A DNA stretch of 64,000 nucleotides from Pempheris klunzingeri (lineage: Eukaryota > Chordata > Actinopteri > Acropomatiformes > Pempheridae), in the NCBI RefSeq assembly GCF_042242105.1, contig NC_092014.1:15762374-15826373 (forward strand). The letters run 5' to 3'. The notes below the pieces were generated by a model. It was not told the origin of the DNA and did not search any database. It was given only the letters and a program-made list of their open reading frames with translations. This document shows, in pieces, positions 10,986 to 23,394 of this stretch. The position numbers and the translations under genes were made by a program. Positions within the stretch are counted from its first letter, which is position 1. Every line of letters starts with the position of its first letter.

Positions 10986-13635
10986 TATATTTCGCGCAGT
11001 GATGAATGACCAAAAATGTGATTTGGTCAAAACTGCACGTCAATATTATGAAAATAAGTAACTTATTTCTAAAATCTTATTTTTTTATTAAGTGTAAGAC
11101 AGTAATTAATATTTAGAGCTCAGCAAATGAAACTTGGACAATTCTGTTCTATTTGTAGTGTGTTTGCTACATGACCCTACTTGCTGACGTTCTTCACCCA
11201 CATTTTAATGCTGCAAAGGGATTCAATCTGTAAAATGTCAGAAAATCTTCTACAGTACTTGGCATCATACTATTACTGGTTTTCCACCTCCATAGAATAA
11301 AACGATGCATTTTGAGGGGGAAAAAAGAAAGGCACAATCAAAGAACTTGAAGGTCAAAATGTTGCCTCATTACATTTTTTGGGGCTTGTAATACTCTATG
11401 CCCTCTACGCTCCACAATACAAGAGAAAACAAACGGAGTAAATTGCATGTAAAGGGACTAAAAGTGGGTGAAAAAAAAGAGGTTAATGTCATGGTAATGT
11501 CATTAACAATAATGAGGTTATTCATTGGCTCTACTTATATTTCATGTACCAAACCCCTGTGAGGAAGAAGAGTGAGTCTCTGAAAACTGTTGTCATCATC
11601 AGTTGAGTTAATTCCCATCGGGTGAAAAAGTGCTGAGACTGTTTTTCAGTGGGGATTTCAGTGTTTGGACAAACCACAAGGGGGGGCCTTTTGTCTCCAC
11701 AGAGCCATCAGTGTGTGTGCGTGTGTGTTTGTGTGCTCATACAGTACAGGGATATACACAAACTGAGGACAAACGTGCACATTCGAATACTCACACTCAG
11801 TCTCAGGGTTTTTTCTTTTCCCATCTCTTTCTTCGATTCCTCTGCACACACACACACACACACACAGGTGCGCACACACGCAAGCATCCACTGAACGAAA
11901 ATGGCATCATCAAACCTCCACAGAGATGTTGTGTATTTATAACTGTACTTTGCTTGTTTCAAAATGATTGTTGAGAATTGAGTGCTATGGCCCAGTTTAC
12001 CGAGTGTGTGTGTGTGTGTGTAAACTTGTCCAAAGTTTGTGATGATTAATTGCAGTTTTCTAAGCCTACATTTTGTCATGCAACACCATCTAATGAACCT
12101 CTAAGACACAAAAGTATAATAAGACATTTTTGGCAAGTGAAATGACAATTAAGGAGAGATATTTTTGTTTTTACGTGAACATTGTAGCTACATTCAGCTT
12201 CTCTGGCAGCAGTTGCTATAATGAGAGAGCAGAGCCAGTATCCATGGAAATGCAGTTGGAAAAGTTAAGCTCACACAACTTTAAACAGGAAGGTAAACTG
12301 TAAACTGTGACTGTATCACTCACTCATCGCTCACTTGTTCAAAACTCTTCGCATAGTTCTCTTTATCATTCATTTAACATCCAGAATGCACTAATACAAA
12401 CAAAACACGTTAAGCACAAATCAGGATGAACTTGTGTACTGACAACATTTGTCTGTCACTAGTAACTATTTGTCTTACATTAGCTATGGACCCTAGACAT
12501 TATGAATGACAGGCTGCATTACTAAATACTAATTACTATTATCATATTATTATCTATTTATCATAGACCAAGATCCCATTAGACCAAAAACAAGGTCACC
12601 TCTTTACTGAGTTGGTTGTGATGCCCTGTGTTGCTCATTTCTTGATGACCTCTATGAGAGACTTCGGGTGAGGAAATGGGTGAGCAGGTAAGGCAAAATC
12701 CAGAGGGTTTTTTAACTAAATGGGACGATGTTTCACTATTTCCTCCAGTCGCAGAGCTGTTTACAGCCAGTTTACAGTGTGGTGTCACTTTACTCTCCAT
12801 CCTCAGCCTGAAAGAGGAATCGTTTTTCTTTATGGAGGCAGAAGGTTTACGACCACAAGTCACATGACCAGATGTCCCTCCTGGACGCAATGATGCTGGA
12901 TGTGTGGACATATGTGCAGAAGATCATTTCCCAGGTGTATTACAAGAGAGGGATTGTGGCAAAATGCACATTTTGGAGAGTGTACATCAGTGAAAATTTA
13001 TCAAGTAAAAGCACCTGTAAAAATGTGGTCAGATAAAAGTAAAAAGCAATACATTTGAAATGTTGGCCTTCTCTGGATAATGGGAATATGTTACATTTTT
13101 CCTAAACTTTGAGCTGAAAGAGGCTCCACAGACTAAATGTGGATTAGTTTTTTTTTAAGTTGAAATACTTATATGAAAATCAAAGAAACTGGGCTCTGTA
13201 ACAGAGTATCTTGTCATACGAGATTATTTATTTAAGATTAATTAAATCCCCATCAGCAATCACCTCAGCATAGAGGGCAAAAATTGATCCAGCACCCCTA
13301 ACCTTGATCCCACCCCTCACCCAAGGCAAGTATTGATCGTGACCAGTATTCCTGCTTAGAACAACCTTCTGAATTCACCAACTTTAACCATCTTCTCACC
13401 GTCAGATCAACAAGCCTCCACTTTTGTATAAATCTATATTTCATGTTTTATTTAAAGCTCTGTAGCTGTTTGTTGTGTCAGAATCTGCTTCACAAATGGG
13501 AGAGGAGTGGCTGATAGCAGCTTGTAGGTTTAACAGTTGTAAAGGTACAGTGGAGTAATGACATCCTGAGCAGAGAATGAAGTCAGTCACACTCTTAGTG
13601 TATGTGACTCCCCGACTTATGGGGTCAACTAACAT

Positions 13636-13637
<2 letters not shown>

Positions 13638-13681
<44 letters not shown>
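13638..13681. repeat. (CA)22 microsatellite
   Basis: Uninterrupted alternating CA over 44 bases, followed by ATACATACAG. Likely polymorphic in length. Confidence 0.95.
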
Positions 13682-13685
<4 letters not shown>

Positions 13686-15779
13686 TACAGACAGAGCTGC
13701 TGCACAGAGACAGACTCCATCACCATCACCAGACACCATCTTACCTAATACTAAGGGTTTATGTATTATATATTTTATATATATGTTATATCTCATTGTC
13801 ATTCACTGCTGGATGCTCCACACGAGGACTTACAGTTGTTGCCAAATACATTAATAAACAGTTAAAATGTCATATCTGTTAACAGCAGAGTTGGTAAATG
13901 TCAGCAAAGATATGTATCTGTTTCAGCATGAAACACTGCAGTCTGGTCATCTCTGTTGTGAATAATGGTTTTGTTATGTAAGTCTTTCTTGAGAGAAATT
14001 AAAGTAATACTTGCAACACGTAAACAGACAAAATGTGCTGAAAAATCGGCCTAAAACGAGTGCAGGTTCATGGAGTTGTTTTTGTGTTGATCTCTTGAAA
14101 TGTTCAAGAAAAAGTCACAAGATTGGGGAACAGAATGCACAGAACAGTAAAGTGCACGTGGCATGTTGGTGTTTCTACTGTACAGAGAAACCCTGTATAC
14201 AGTCCGTATTTAGAGAAAATGTATTCATCCTCTGGGAATGCTTGCCCCCCCCTTGCCTCCTCCCGCCCCCCTCAGCCTACTTTTCTAAAAACATGTTGAC
14301 CTGGATCAGCTCTCGGAGTGAGAAATGAGGCGTCCGCCTGCTTCTGAGTAAATTGGCTCTCATGGCATTCGAGGGGGAGTCATGAAGCTGGGCCACAGAG
14401 ACGGCCGGCACTACAGAAAATAGCTCCCATCATCTGCTTATTAAATTTCTAGCAGACTGAAGGGAAGAGTTATTATAATGATGTTGAGGGCTTGGTCTTG
14501 GCTTGGTGATTTCTGTCACTGACCTCCTCAACGAGGTTTGCTCTTGGAAGAAAAAATGTGTGTGTTTGTTTGTGTCTTTTTTTAATGGTTTTTTATGCGT
14601 GATAAGGAGAGGTACTGGAACGGTCCTGGTGGAGGCAGAAATACTGAAGCGCCTCCAGCAAAATATGCCACTAAAATGCATTAATATCTCACTGCCACCC
14701 AGATCAGAGCTATTTCTATACACAGATGGCCGTGCTGGCAGTAAGGACGGTCTTTCCTTCACCTCACTCAGCTGCATGAGTCTCTAATTAGAGGGTTTTT
14801 CTATGAGACGCAGTCTTTGACACTTTTAGTGTAGGTTCTTTTAATCTTCGGGCTCCTACAGTATTTATTTATTCTTTCTATATTATTGCTCTGTATTTAT
14901 GTTCAACCCACATTTATTTCTCAAGTGTAAGTGCCACCTCATATTTGATTGTAAAACTTGTGTGCATGAATCATCAAACTGCTACCTTTACTGACCAACA
15001 CAACAGTTTCATTCAGACTTGTTACACGGAGGACATTATGTTCCTTCAACTGTGAGTTATTCTCAGCCCACTCTCTCCCTTTGTGTGCCCACTTAGTTAA
15101 TCCCCTAACCTCTGACCTGTGCTCACACTGCTCAGTCCTTAATTACTGTACCCCCACCCACCCACCCACATAATGCAACACCCACCTGTTGTCTCATGAA
15201 AATAAAAAAAGGAGTTTCAAAAATAAACCATGTGGAGGGAGAAAGAGCGAGAGCGCATGTATTTATGTGCAAGAGAAAGAAGGGAAAAATAAGGTTTCCA
15301 TGGAAACTAAAGAGTTGTGTCTAATTGGCAATAACACCTCAAAAAGGTCTGAAATAAGAAACCATAAAGCCGCATGGATATGGCTGATACCACGCTGCCA
15401 TGCTCGATCAACACTGCTTTGTTACTTATTAATGCATTTTTATTTATTTAGAGAGACTGATGGTGCTCAATCTGTCCAGTGCAACAAATACAAAATGGTT
15501 TTGGCCACAGCAGCAAGAACATCAGCCATTTCTCAGTTTTTTTCTATCTCCGGGATGAATGGTTATCAGAAACTGAGACGGAAGAGATTATTTTGGCAAA
15601 CAGGTAGCATTCAGCATCTCCCACACACACGCACACACACACGCACACACACAATCAAACATCAGCCAGGCTGCCAAAAGAAAATCCCTCTTTTAATAAG
15701 ACTGGCCAGATGTAAGTGTTGCAGATATTCACGTCATCTCCAACATCCCAGAATATATTACACTCTCCTAATTCTATCA

Positions 15780-16084
15780 GAGCTGCAGCTAAAGATTGCT
15801 TTTCATTATCAGTCAATCCGCTGATTATATATAAAATGTCAAAAAGTTGTGAGAAACGCCTATCTCGGCTTCCCAGAACTGTCCAAAAGCAAAAGATATT
15901 TCATTTGCTATCACAAATGACAAAGATGAGCTGTAAATCCTCACATTTGAGAAGCTGGAACCAGCAAATATTTGTTGCTTTTGGTTGAAAAAAGGACTAA
16001 AACAAACTACTGATTATCAAAACAGCTGCTGATTAATTTTTCTTTCAATAGACAAATTGATTTATTGACTTATTGCTGCAGCTC
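15780..16084 (+). repeat. Family C MITE-like repeat, 305 bp, with 10-bp terminal inverted repeats
   Basis: Starts GAGCTGCAGC and ends GCTGCAGCTC, a perfect 10-bp inverted pair. The interior contains TTTTCATTATCAGTCAATC and TCACATTTGAGAAGCTGGAA. Related copies are at 31575-31865 (inverted) and 60903-61130. I see no clean target-site duplication. No coding capacity. Confidence 0.65.
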
Positions 16085-17588
16085 CTGATTCTCTGTGACT
16101 TTCAGGTCAACAATTTGTGCTTAATTCCTCATTTTAGGAGTTACTCGACAAATTAAGCTTCCAGTAATTACAAAAGAACGTAAACACAAATCACCGTTAT
16201 GTAACCTGTGTTTAACCAGATAGAACTCATTAATGTCACTTAAATAACTCCGACTTAATCACCTCCTCCGGCATGAGATTAGATGTAAACAATGCCTGAG
16301 ACCAGAGCGGTTTAGCTCACCGCCATTCGCTGTCTCGGTAAAAGCATCACAAATTATTTTACATCATTCTAGATATTCCTGTGATGCAGTGTACTTGTAT
16401 AATGACTTGTATCATGACTTGTGACAGTGTGGCTCTTGGTTTTGGTGCTGTTGCTTGAAGCGAAGATGCAGGACAGTGGAGGAGGAGGAGGAGAAGGAGG
16501 AGGAGGAGATTGTAGCAATTACTTTCTTCCGCCTCTTTGATTATTTTCAGGAGACTGGCTATTCCCTCGTCACAGCTGACTGTGCAAGTAAAGCGTGTCC
16601 TCCAAAAAATACCAAATTTTTTAAACCCTTTACTGGACTCTGTTGATGATGAAGATTTTACAGTCAGTTGATTTGGATGATAACATTTCATCAACCATCA
16701 AGAAAGATTTTGGTGAAATATAAAATGCTATGGAGGGAAATCTGGATACAACATTTTTGGAGCATACCAGGAAATAAAAGTCAAGGTGTCTTGACTTTGA
16801 CCATCCTGCTTTTTAATGTGTCTCCTGAAGCCTCCCAACGTTGTTGATTGAAGTGAATGTCAAGTTGCAAGTCTTTAATGAAGTCCGAAGTCACCAGATT
16901 CACTATTTGAGTCTGACTCAAGTCCCTCTTGTGAATTAACATCTTGAATAAAAAATACATGAACTAAAAACTTATTATTAAAAAGTTTGGACTTTTTAAA
17001 AGTTTGGACTTTTTAATCTGTGAATAAATAGCTGAACAGCCTCTCAAGCTGTCTGGCCAAGGAAAAGAACAACTACACCTACGTTACAAAAAAATATGAA
17101 GATTCGTCATGAGTTACTAACTTACTTACACAACCCCACCAATGCTGTACTTTCTGATTAGGAAATGCAACTTGATTGTTTGATGTTTGATATCACATAT
17201 ATATATATATTATTTTCATTCTTAGTGCTTTTTTGTGTCTGCATGTCTTTGCTTCTTGTGTCCTTATGTAGTTAAAAATGTGAAAACCAATAATTAGGGA
17301 TTCATTTTACTGTAGATTACCTATTAAACTAACCTATGCAATATGTAACTGTCACTGTAATGCCATATGAGATCAAAAAAATGCATTTTGTGCCATACAG
17401 TTGATATAAACACAATGTAAAATGCCTCAGAGACTCTCATAAGTCTCTGCAGGAATTTTGAAGGATTACAATAGTCCTTGCTGGTGTTGTGTTTTTTTTT
17501 TTTGGACGTCAACGCAAGTATCTGTCTGAGTGGGCTGAAGTCTAAATTATACAATCCACATCTCTTCACTCTGGGGAAAACAATGGCA

Positions 17589-17596
17589 TATATAAA
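17589..17596 (+). promoter_or_regulatory. TATA box of probable kcnj4 promoter
   Basis: TATATAAA is followed about 20 bp later by a (TC)n tract (17613-17647) and a CA tract (about 17671-17698), then by a transcript-like segment ending in a consensus AAG|GTAAGT donor at 17973. The start of transcription would fall in or near the TC tract. This is inference from motif order. Confidence 0.45.
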
Positions 17597-17608
17597 TAGG
17601 AACATAAT

Positions 17609-17619
<11 letters not shown>

Positions 17620-17651
<32 letters not shown>

Positions 17652-17973
17652 CTCTCTCCCTTTTTCTCTCCCACACATGCACACACACACACACGCACAC
17701 TGGCAGCGATAGGGGCAGATGCACAACCAGCAGGCAGGAGCGACTCTGTTCAGCGACTATGGAGCAACAGGACAAAGCTGAGAGTGGAGACATGTACAAG
17801 TTTGTGCAAGTGAAATCTGGGAGCAGATTTATGAAGAAAGTGTTTGTCCATTAAAGGAAAACGAGGAAGAAAAGAGGAGAGGACGGTGCAAACAGTAAAC
17901 CCTCTGAAATATCTCATTATGAGGATGAAACCAATGTTAGTCTTCAAGTGATTCAGCCTGCAGTAACACCAAG
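17620..17973 (+). other. kcnj4: Probable non-coding first exon of kcnj4
   Basis: Begins just downstream of the TATA box and ends in an excellent donor (AAG|GTAAGT). There is no long open frame. The next acceptor in a sensible place is TTGTTCACAG at 23238, opening the exon that holds the kcnj4 start codon. The link between the two is inferred from position and strand, and the exact start is not defined. Confidence 0.45.
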
Positions 17974-19416
17974 GTAAGTGTTTGTATCGCTTGTTTAAAA
18001 AATCTTATAACCCAAAAAGGCATTTTGGTTTTTGTTATGATCAAGACTTTCTACTTGTTTACTTCCACTTGACTCCACTTTAAATCTTAAAATTTCACAA
18101 TAGTGAGAGCCAGAAAGAAACTGCAGACTTGGTAAGTCCTGCAATAGTTGTCTGTCCCTGTTCTGTCTGACCGACTGATTACTCAGAAAACACAATCAAT
18201 ACTTAAACAAAACGTTCATGTTTCGGAGTAAGTCGACTGTAACAAATGTGTGGAGTGTAAACAGATAGAGGAAAAGATTTTAAAGGCCAAAATCATTTTC
18301 AAGGTTAGGGTAGTACTCAGCTCCTCCACCCCCTCCACCTCTGTGCTCCCAGCTGTCGATTATTCCTGCAGGCTTTGGATTGATTTTCAGCACTGGACAG
18401 CTCCTGTGGCCTCAATGAAACGAACACACGTCATAGCTGCTGCTTAGTTTGCAAACTGCCCCGTCATAACTTCTGGTTGCACTGCGTGAACCATTGATTG
18501 GCATTTAAGACTTCCTCCTGCTGTGATCTATGTGCAAAGATGGAAACTTCAATTTTTATCCCCGTTGTTTTAAATTGTTATGACACGATTAATACACCTT
18601 TCAAAACTGAGGCAACTGCTCATGACCCAAATTTATGATATGGCTCACAATACCTTCAAATATTGCCTGTCTTATAATATATGAATACATTGTAAGTATA
18701 TTTGAAGTTAGACGTAAAGCGTCTTTGCACTGGTGTGAGAGACATTAAGAAATTTTACTTCAGTCCATTACAAGTAAAAGTCCTGCTTTTTGAATTTATA
18801 AGTATACATGATGCACAAAGTCTATGAAGTTATTAAATGTCAATATACTTGAAATATAAAAAGTGGGAGAATTCATTGCACAAAATGGCACTATTCAGAG
18901 TGTCACATATATCATGAACTTTACAGAGATATTATTACTTATGTATTAACAAGAGAAGAGAAAGCTCACACACACACTGCAAAAGTTTATTGCAAGTAAA
19001 AGGATAGCGTGCAGGAGCTTTCTCTTCTCCTGCCAGTGGACATTTCCTCCTATGCAAGAAACTGAAGGTGTGCGTGAGCCTCCAAAGTCATATTCATCAA
19101 CATGTACGGAGCATTTGATACTTTCAAGGAGATTGTTTCTCCTGTGTACATTGTTGGACTGTTTGACCAACAACAATGCACTGTTCATGTTACATGTTAA
19201 GTCTTAATCTGAAAGGTAACTCTGAACTCTGAACACATGAGGTGCAGTAGAAGTATAACGTTGCAGAAAATGAAAATACTCAAGTAAAGTAGAAGTACCT
19301 CAAAATTAGTACATAACTCATATAATAGCACTTGTTTGCATTGCAACACAGCATTATAATTTTAGCTCTGTGATGTGAACATTGTTCATATATGACTTTT
19401 TTTATTTTGCTTAGTA

Positions 19417-19471
<55 letters not shown>

Positions 19472-22400
19472 AGGATGAAGCTCTTCCCTATTTTTGCCTC
19501 TCTGTAGGACTAGGACACTGTGTGGACCCAGTGCTGTCCTGAGGGACATGTGGGCTCTTTTTAAATGTCAGCTTTAAGGGGATATGTTGTACAGAGACAC
19601 AGAAGAAGACATGAAAACAATGGAGAGACATAACATGATCAAATGCAGCTCTCTCACACACACACACACGCATGTCCACACGTGTCTTTGTCTTTCAGAG
19701 AAGTGTTTAGGGTATGTTTTTTTTTTTTTTTTTAACCCTGTTGGTTTATGTGTTAATCTTCCACTTTTCTGTAAATGACATTACATATTGTAGTGACATC
19801 CACTGACGTCATAATCTCTTTATTTTAATCTGTATTTATTCTCACACTATATCCAAAGTGCAAGACGTCATACCTATAAAGCCGTCACTTGACTCCTTTT
19901 ATCAATATATTGTCTTTCTTTCCCTCATTCTTTGTTTACTTCCTTATCCCTCCCTCCCTTCTCATGTCATCAGATCTCAGATTACACAAAAGGGCTTAAA
20001 ACAGGTCACACAGCAACTGTCATCCAACTTTCATATTGTTGTTTGGATTTGGAGATTAAGGGACATAGTAATCTGGTATTTGACGAGGGCTTCCTCCATC
20101 CTGTCTTTTGACCTGGATTATGCTGTAATATACAGTCTCGTTCCTCTGACGTACTTGAATAAGCGCTACGTCAGACACGAGTGCTCCTCTCAGAGTCTTC
20201 AACACTCTGCATATTAGATATCAATCTGTATTTGTAGGGCGCTGCAGTGAACTGCAGGTTTGGGTGCTTCTCTGTGAGTAATAGGGTGCATGGTTGGCTC
20301 AAGGGAGATTCCTATTTACGTCTCTCCTCTTCTCTCGGTCGGTAAATCTTCTCCTCCTCACAAGTTGTCTCACATGACAAACCATGACCACACACACAAC
20401 ACAGTGAATCAGACCCATAGAGAGACGAGAGATGTTCCTATGGAGACGGCTAAAACAGTAACTATGATCAACCATTAATTACTGCCACTCTCCCCCAGGG
20501 CTCCTGTCAGCTGAGACAAAAAAAGAAAAAAACATCAGCCAGCATTTGTAAGATAAAGTATTTACAACTGCACAAATCTAACTTTTACATAGTTTCATTT
20601 CATTGAATTTTTAAATCTCCTAAATTGAATGTAAATGTAACGTAAATAAAGCCAGCAAAGCTGAACTCGCTTCACTGTGGAGGCATGAAACAAATATGGA
20701 TTAGGTCTCTGACGAGCCATAGACACTAAGACAATAACATTAAACCGGTATGGGCTGAATTCCAGCGTAATGGCCCAAGCTGTCCTACTTGTTGACACAC
20801 ATGAAACAAATCTTTTTTTTCCTTGAGATTATGCCAGAGAGGAGTTTACGTAATTTTTGACAAAACGTTCCCAATTCCAGCTCCACTTAGTAGCTTTTTT
20901 TTCCAGCTTTAAGATGGCGTTTGCTCTGTTGTCATGGAGATGGATCGTGATGTGATTTCACCCAGTAGCACCTTTAGGGCTTTTTGTGTCGGTGTGGGCC
21001 CAAAAGCTGAGCTAGTAAGTGGCCATTGAGTGTGGATGAACCGCTGTTTCAAAAGATCAAGAATGAACTTTGGCTCTTGGTAGTTTTTGCTGTTTGTGTA
21101 AATTTCTGTTACACGGTGAGAGGCCTCTGTTGTTTTGTCAACCTGGTGGTCGTCATGGCAACAACACTTTATTACTATGTGGCTTTACATCATCAGGTAT
21201 TTCACCTTATTTTGTCATAACAGTTCAATCAACAATTCTCTGACATTTCAACAAATGTCTTTATAAAGGTAGAATCTCTACTGGTTTGTGTCTAATAATG
21301 AATGTCAAAGCTTGTTATCAATGCCATCAATGGAGTCTGTTTGCGTGATATTAAAGATGACAAATTTGTTCAGTGTGCCATCTCAACTACATACACAAGT
21401 TCCCTTTTGTTTTCTATCGTCCTTTTTACTGGGAACTACACAATGCTTTGATAAAAATATAAAAATGGAAATTAATTTTGTGAATATGGATGATGGACAA
21501 AGACAAAGTTGAGTCGAGAAAAAACCTTTATCATGATAAACTTTAGGTTTGTAGCATTTCTGTTCTTTTGTCTGCTATTCAGTGCCCAACTTATTTTAAA
21601 TTTCTTTGCATAAAAGTGTTTTTTGAAAGCATATAGAAGTTAATTTCAAGTTCTAGCTGATATTCTTACTTTCGCTTTTGTATACTGCAAGTGTCGTGTT
21701 TTATTCATTTGATGTTTGTGGTGTCTTGTAATTCCAAGTTGGATGATCCAAGATAAATGTTTGGTACAACACAGAAACAAAAACTAGCTAATAACATGAG
21801 AACACAGAACATTATCAACTTGTAAAACAGCAAACAAATGATACAGGGTGCTCTCCGCCAAGAGTATTACCACCGACATGCAAACTACATTGTGCTGCCC
21901 TGATCCCCAGCATGATGCCTCCGACGCTGACTTGGGGGCCGACATCGTTGGCTGCCGTCTGTAAGAACTCTATAAGAAAAGGTTGTGATCTGACGTAGAG
22001 GACACCGTCCTCCAGCTGTGGGAGTCAAGGAGCTGACATAATCATCTGCCCTTTTGGGATTATCCAGATTGAAATCACCCTTCATCCAGCCAATCAGCAG
22101 CCAGTTCGTAACATCTGTCCTTGGTGTAACAAGAAAAAGAGTCTTGGGCTGCACACGGCCGGCATTACATGACACCAAATGCCATCAAAATCTGCCTCTC
22201 TGTGTGTGTGTGTGTTTATGTGACTAAGTGTGCTTCTATTTGCTTGTGCGTGTTATTGACGTGACAGCGATATCGAACAAAGGCTTTTAAACTGCAGTTG
22301 TCAGAAATACTCCCAAGACAATCCATTACTGCTTTTCATTAATGCAGGCCTGTCCTATCAACTAATTTATGTCACGCACAATAAAACATAAACCACTAAT

Positions 22401-23238
22401 GTCCTTTTGTATTGCGTGTGATTGGCCTTCTATTGGTTATGCAACCTGGCGCTTTTTGTTTTTCCTGGTTCCTAGCTTGCTGACATAATAAGCCGAGCAA
22501 AATCACCCTCCAACCTTGTCATCAGGCCAAATAGCAGATCAATTGTTCCACTAACAGTAGATTACCACTGATTCATCTCTTTTTTAGACCTTTGTCCCTT
22601 CCACTGACTGTCTGGTTTTCCACCCCTGGTTGGCCTGAAGGTCCCTAAGGCTAACCACGAGCAAGGACCTAATCAATAACCTTTCATCACACAGAACCGT
22701 CTGGTCTGCCCCGTGCATTAGGGCAAGGCCAAAATTTGCGGCAAGAGATATTTTATTTTTCTGATTTTTGGCCGCAGTGTGACTTTATGAATGGAAAGTA
22801 GATCGGATGGTCCACTGCTTTGATCCAGACTGAAATATCTAAAAAAATATGGAATGAATTACCATTAAATTAGATTAGATCAGATAACTTTTCATCTAGC
22901 GCCATCATCAGTGCTTTCCTTTGTGTTTTATGCTAATTACTAAATGTTTACTCCACTCCAGCTTGCTGCAGCTGGAGAGACCATGGCAAACACAAGTAAA
23001 TATCAGCAGGTTACCATTGTCATTGGCATTTAGCTCAAAGCACTGATGTGTGAGTAAAGCGTTTCAGCTGCTAGCGTGACTGTAGACTCTCAGTCTTGTT
23101 GATTTTTTAATGGGTCCAGGAATTAACCATCTTTGCTTTGTCAGTTTTGTTTTGTTTTGCTTCCTGCACCTTCACATATTGAATGAATGCAAATTCACCA
23201 TTCTGAATAAAAATACTCTTTGTTCCTTTTGTTCACAG
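17974..23238 (+). other. Probable first intron of kcnj4, with repeats
   Basis: No gene recognised. It contains an AAGTAAAAGT-type dispersed repeat spread over about 18755-19320, a (TG)26 microsatellite at 19419-19470, a short GT run near 22200-22214 and a family A fragment near 22808-22870. The stretch 22420-22740 has balanced, non-repetitive composition and could be a conserved regulatory block, but that cannot be judged without alignment. Confidence 0.4.
19419..19470. repeat. (TG)26 microsatellite
   Basis: 52 bases of uninterrupted alternating TG inside the probable kcnj4 intron. Confidence 0.95.
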
Positions 23239-23241
23239 AAA

Positions 23242-23289
23242 ATGTATCATGAGAAGGCAACGCTGACGATAAATGCAGGACAGACCTGA
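23242..23289 (+). promoter_or_regulatory. Upstream open reading frame in the kcnj4 leader
   Basis: An ATG four bases into the exon that follows the 23238 acceptor opens 15 codons closed by TGA at 23287-23289. It is in frame with, and ends before, the main start. It could lower translation of the channel. The -3 base is A. Confidence 0.4.
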
Positions 23290-23394
23290 GCTCATACTGC
23301 CTCCCAGTCTAGCAACAGTACTTTAATGGTTGGAACTGCCCGCCCCAACCTACATTACTGCCCTCGCAGACACAGCCTGATGATCACCGGTGCC

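Larger units (their letters stand above)
9600..17580. other. Intergenic region between divergent triobp and kcnj4
   Basis: About 8 kb separates the first triobp coding exon (minus) from the kcnj4 promoter (plus), and it should contain the triobp promoter. I see no convincing gene. It holds an inverted-repeat element (10570-10985), CA/GT microsatellites (11711-11735, 11845-11866, 12004-12020, 13638-13681, 15624-15653), a GGA run (about 16477-16508) and a family C repeat (15780-16084). Open frames here are driven by repeats. Confidence 0.5.

Noticed and set aside
11630..12079. Overlapping open frames on both strands rich in His/Thr or Cys/Val
   Set aside because: They are produced by CA/GT microsatellites, which are open in several frames. 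No splice context or protein-like composition.
12579..12911. Minus-strand 110-codon open frame
   Set aside because: No recognisable motif, no splice or promoter context, and the opposite strand is open as well.
15189..15988. 211- and 90-codon plus-strand frames
   Set aside because: They run across a CA microsatellite and into the family C repeat at 15780, so they are not a host gene.
21885..22178. Minus-strand 97-codon open frame
   Set aside because: Composition is somewhat protein-like, but there is no domain I recognise, no clear splice context, and it lies inside a probable intron. Only conservation could revive it.
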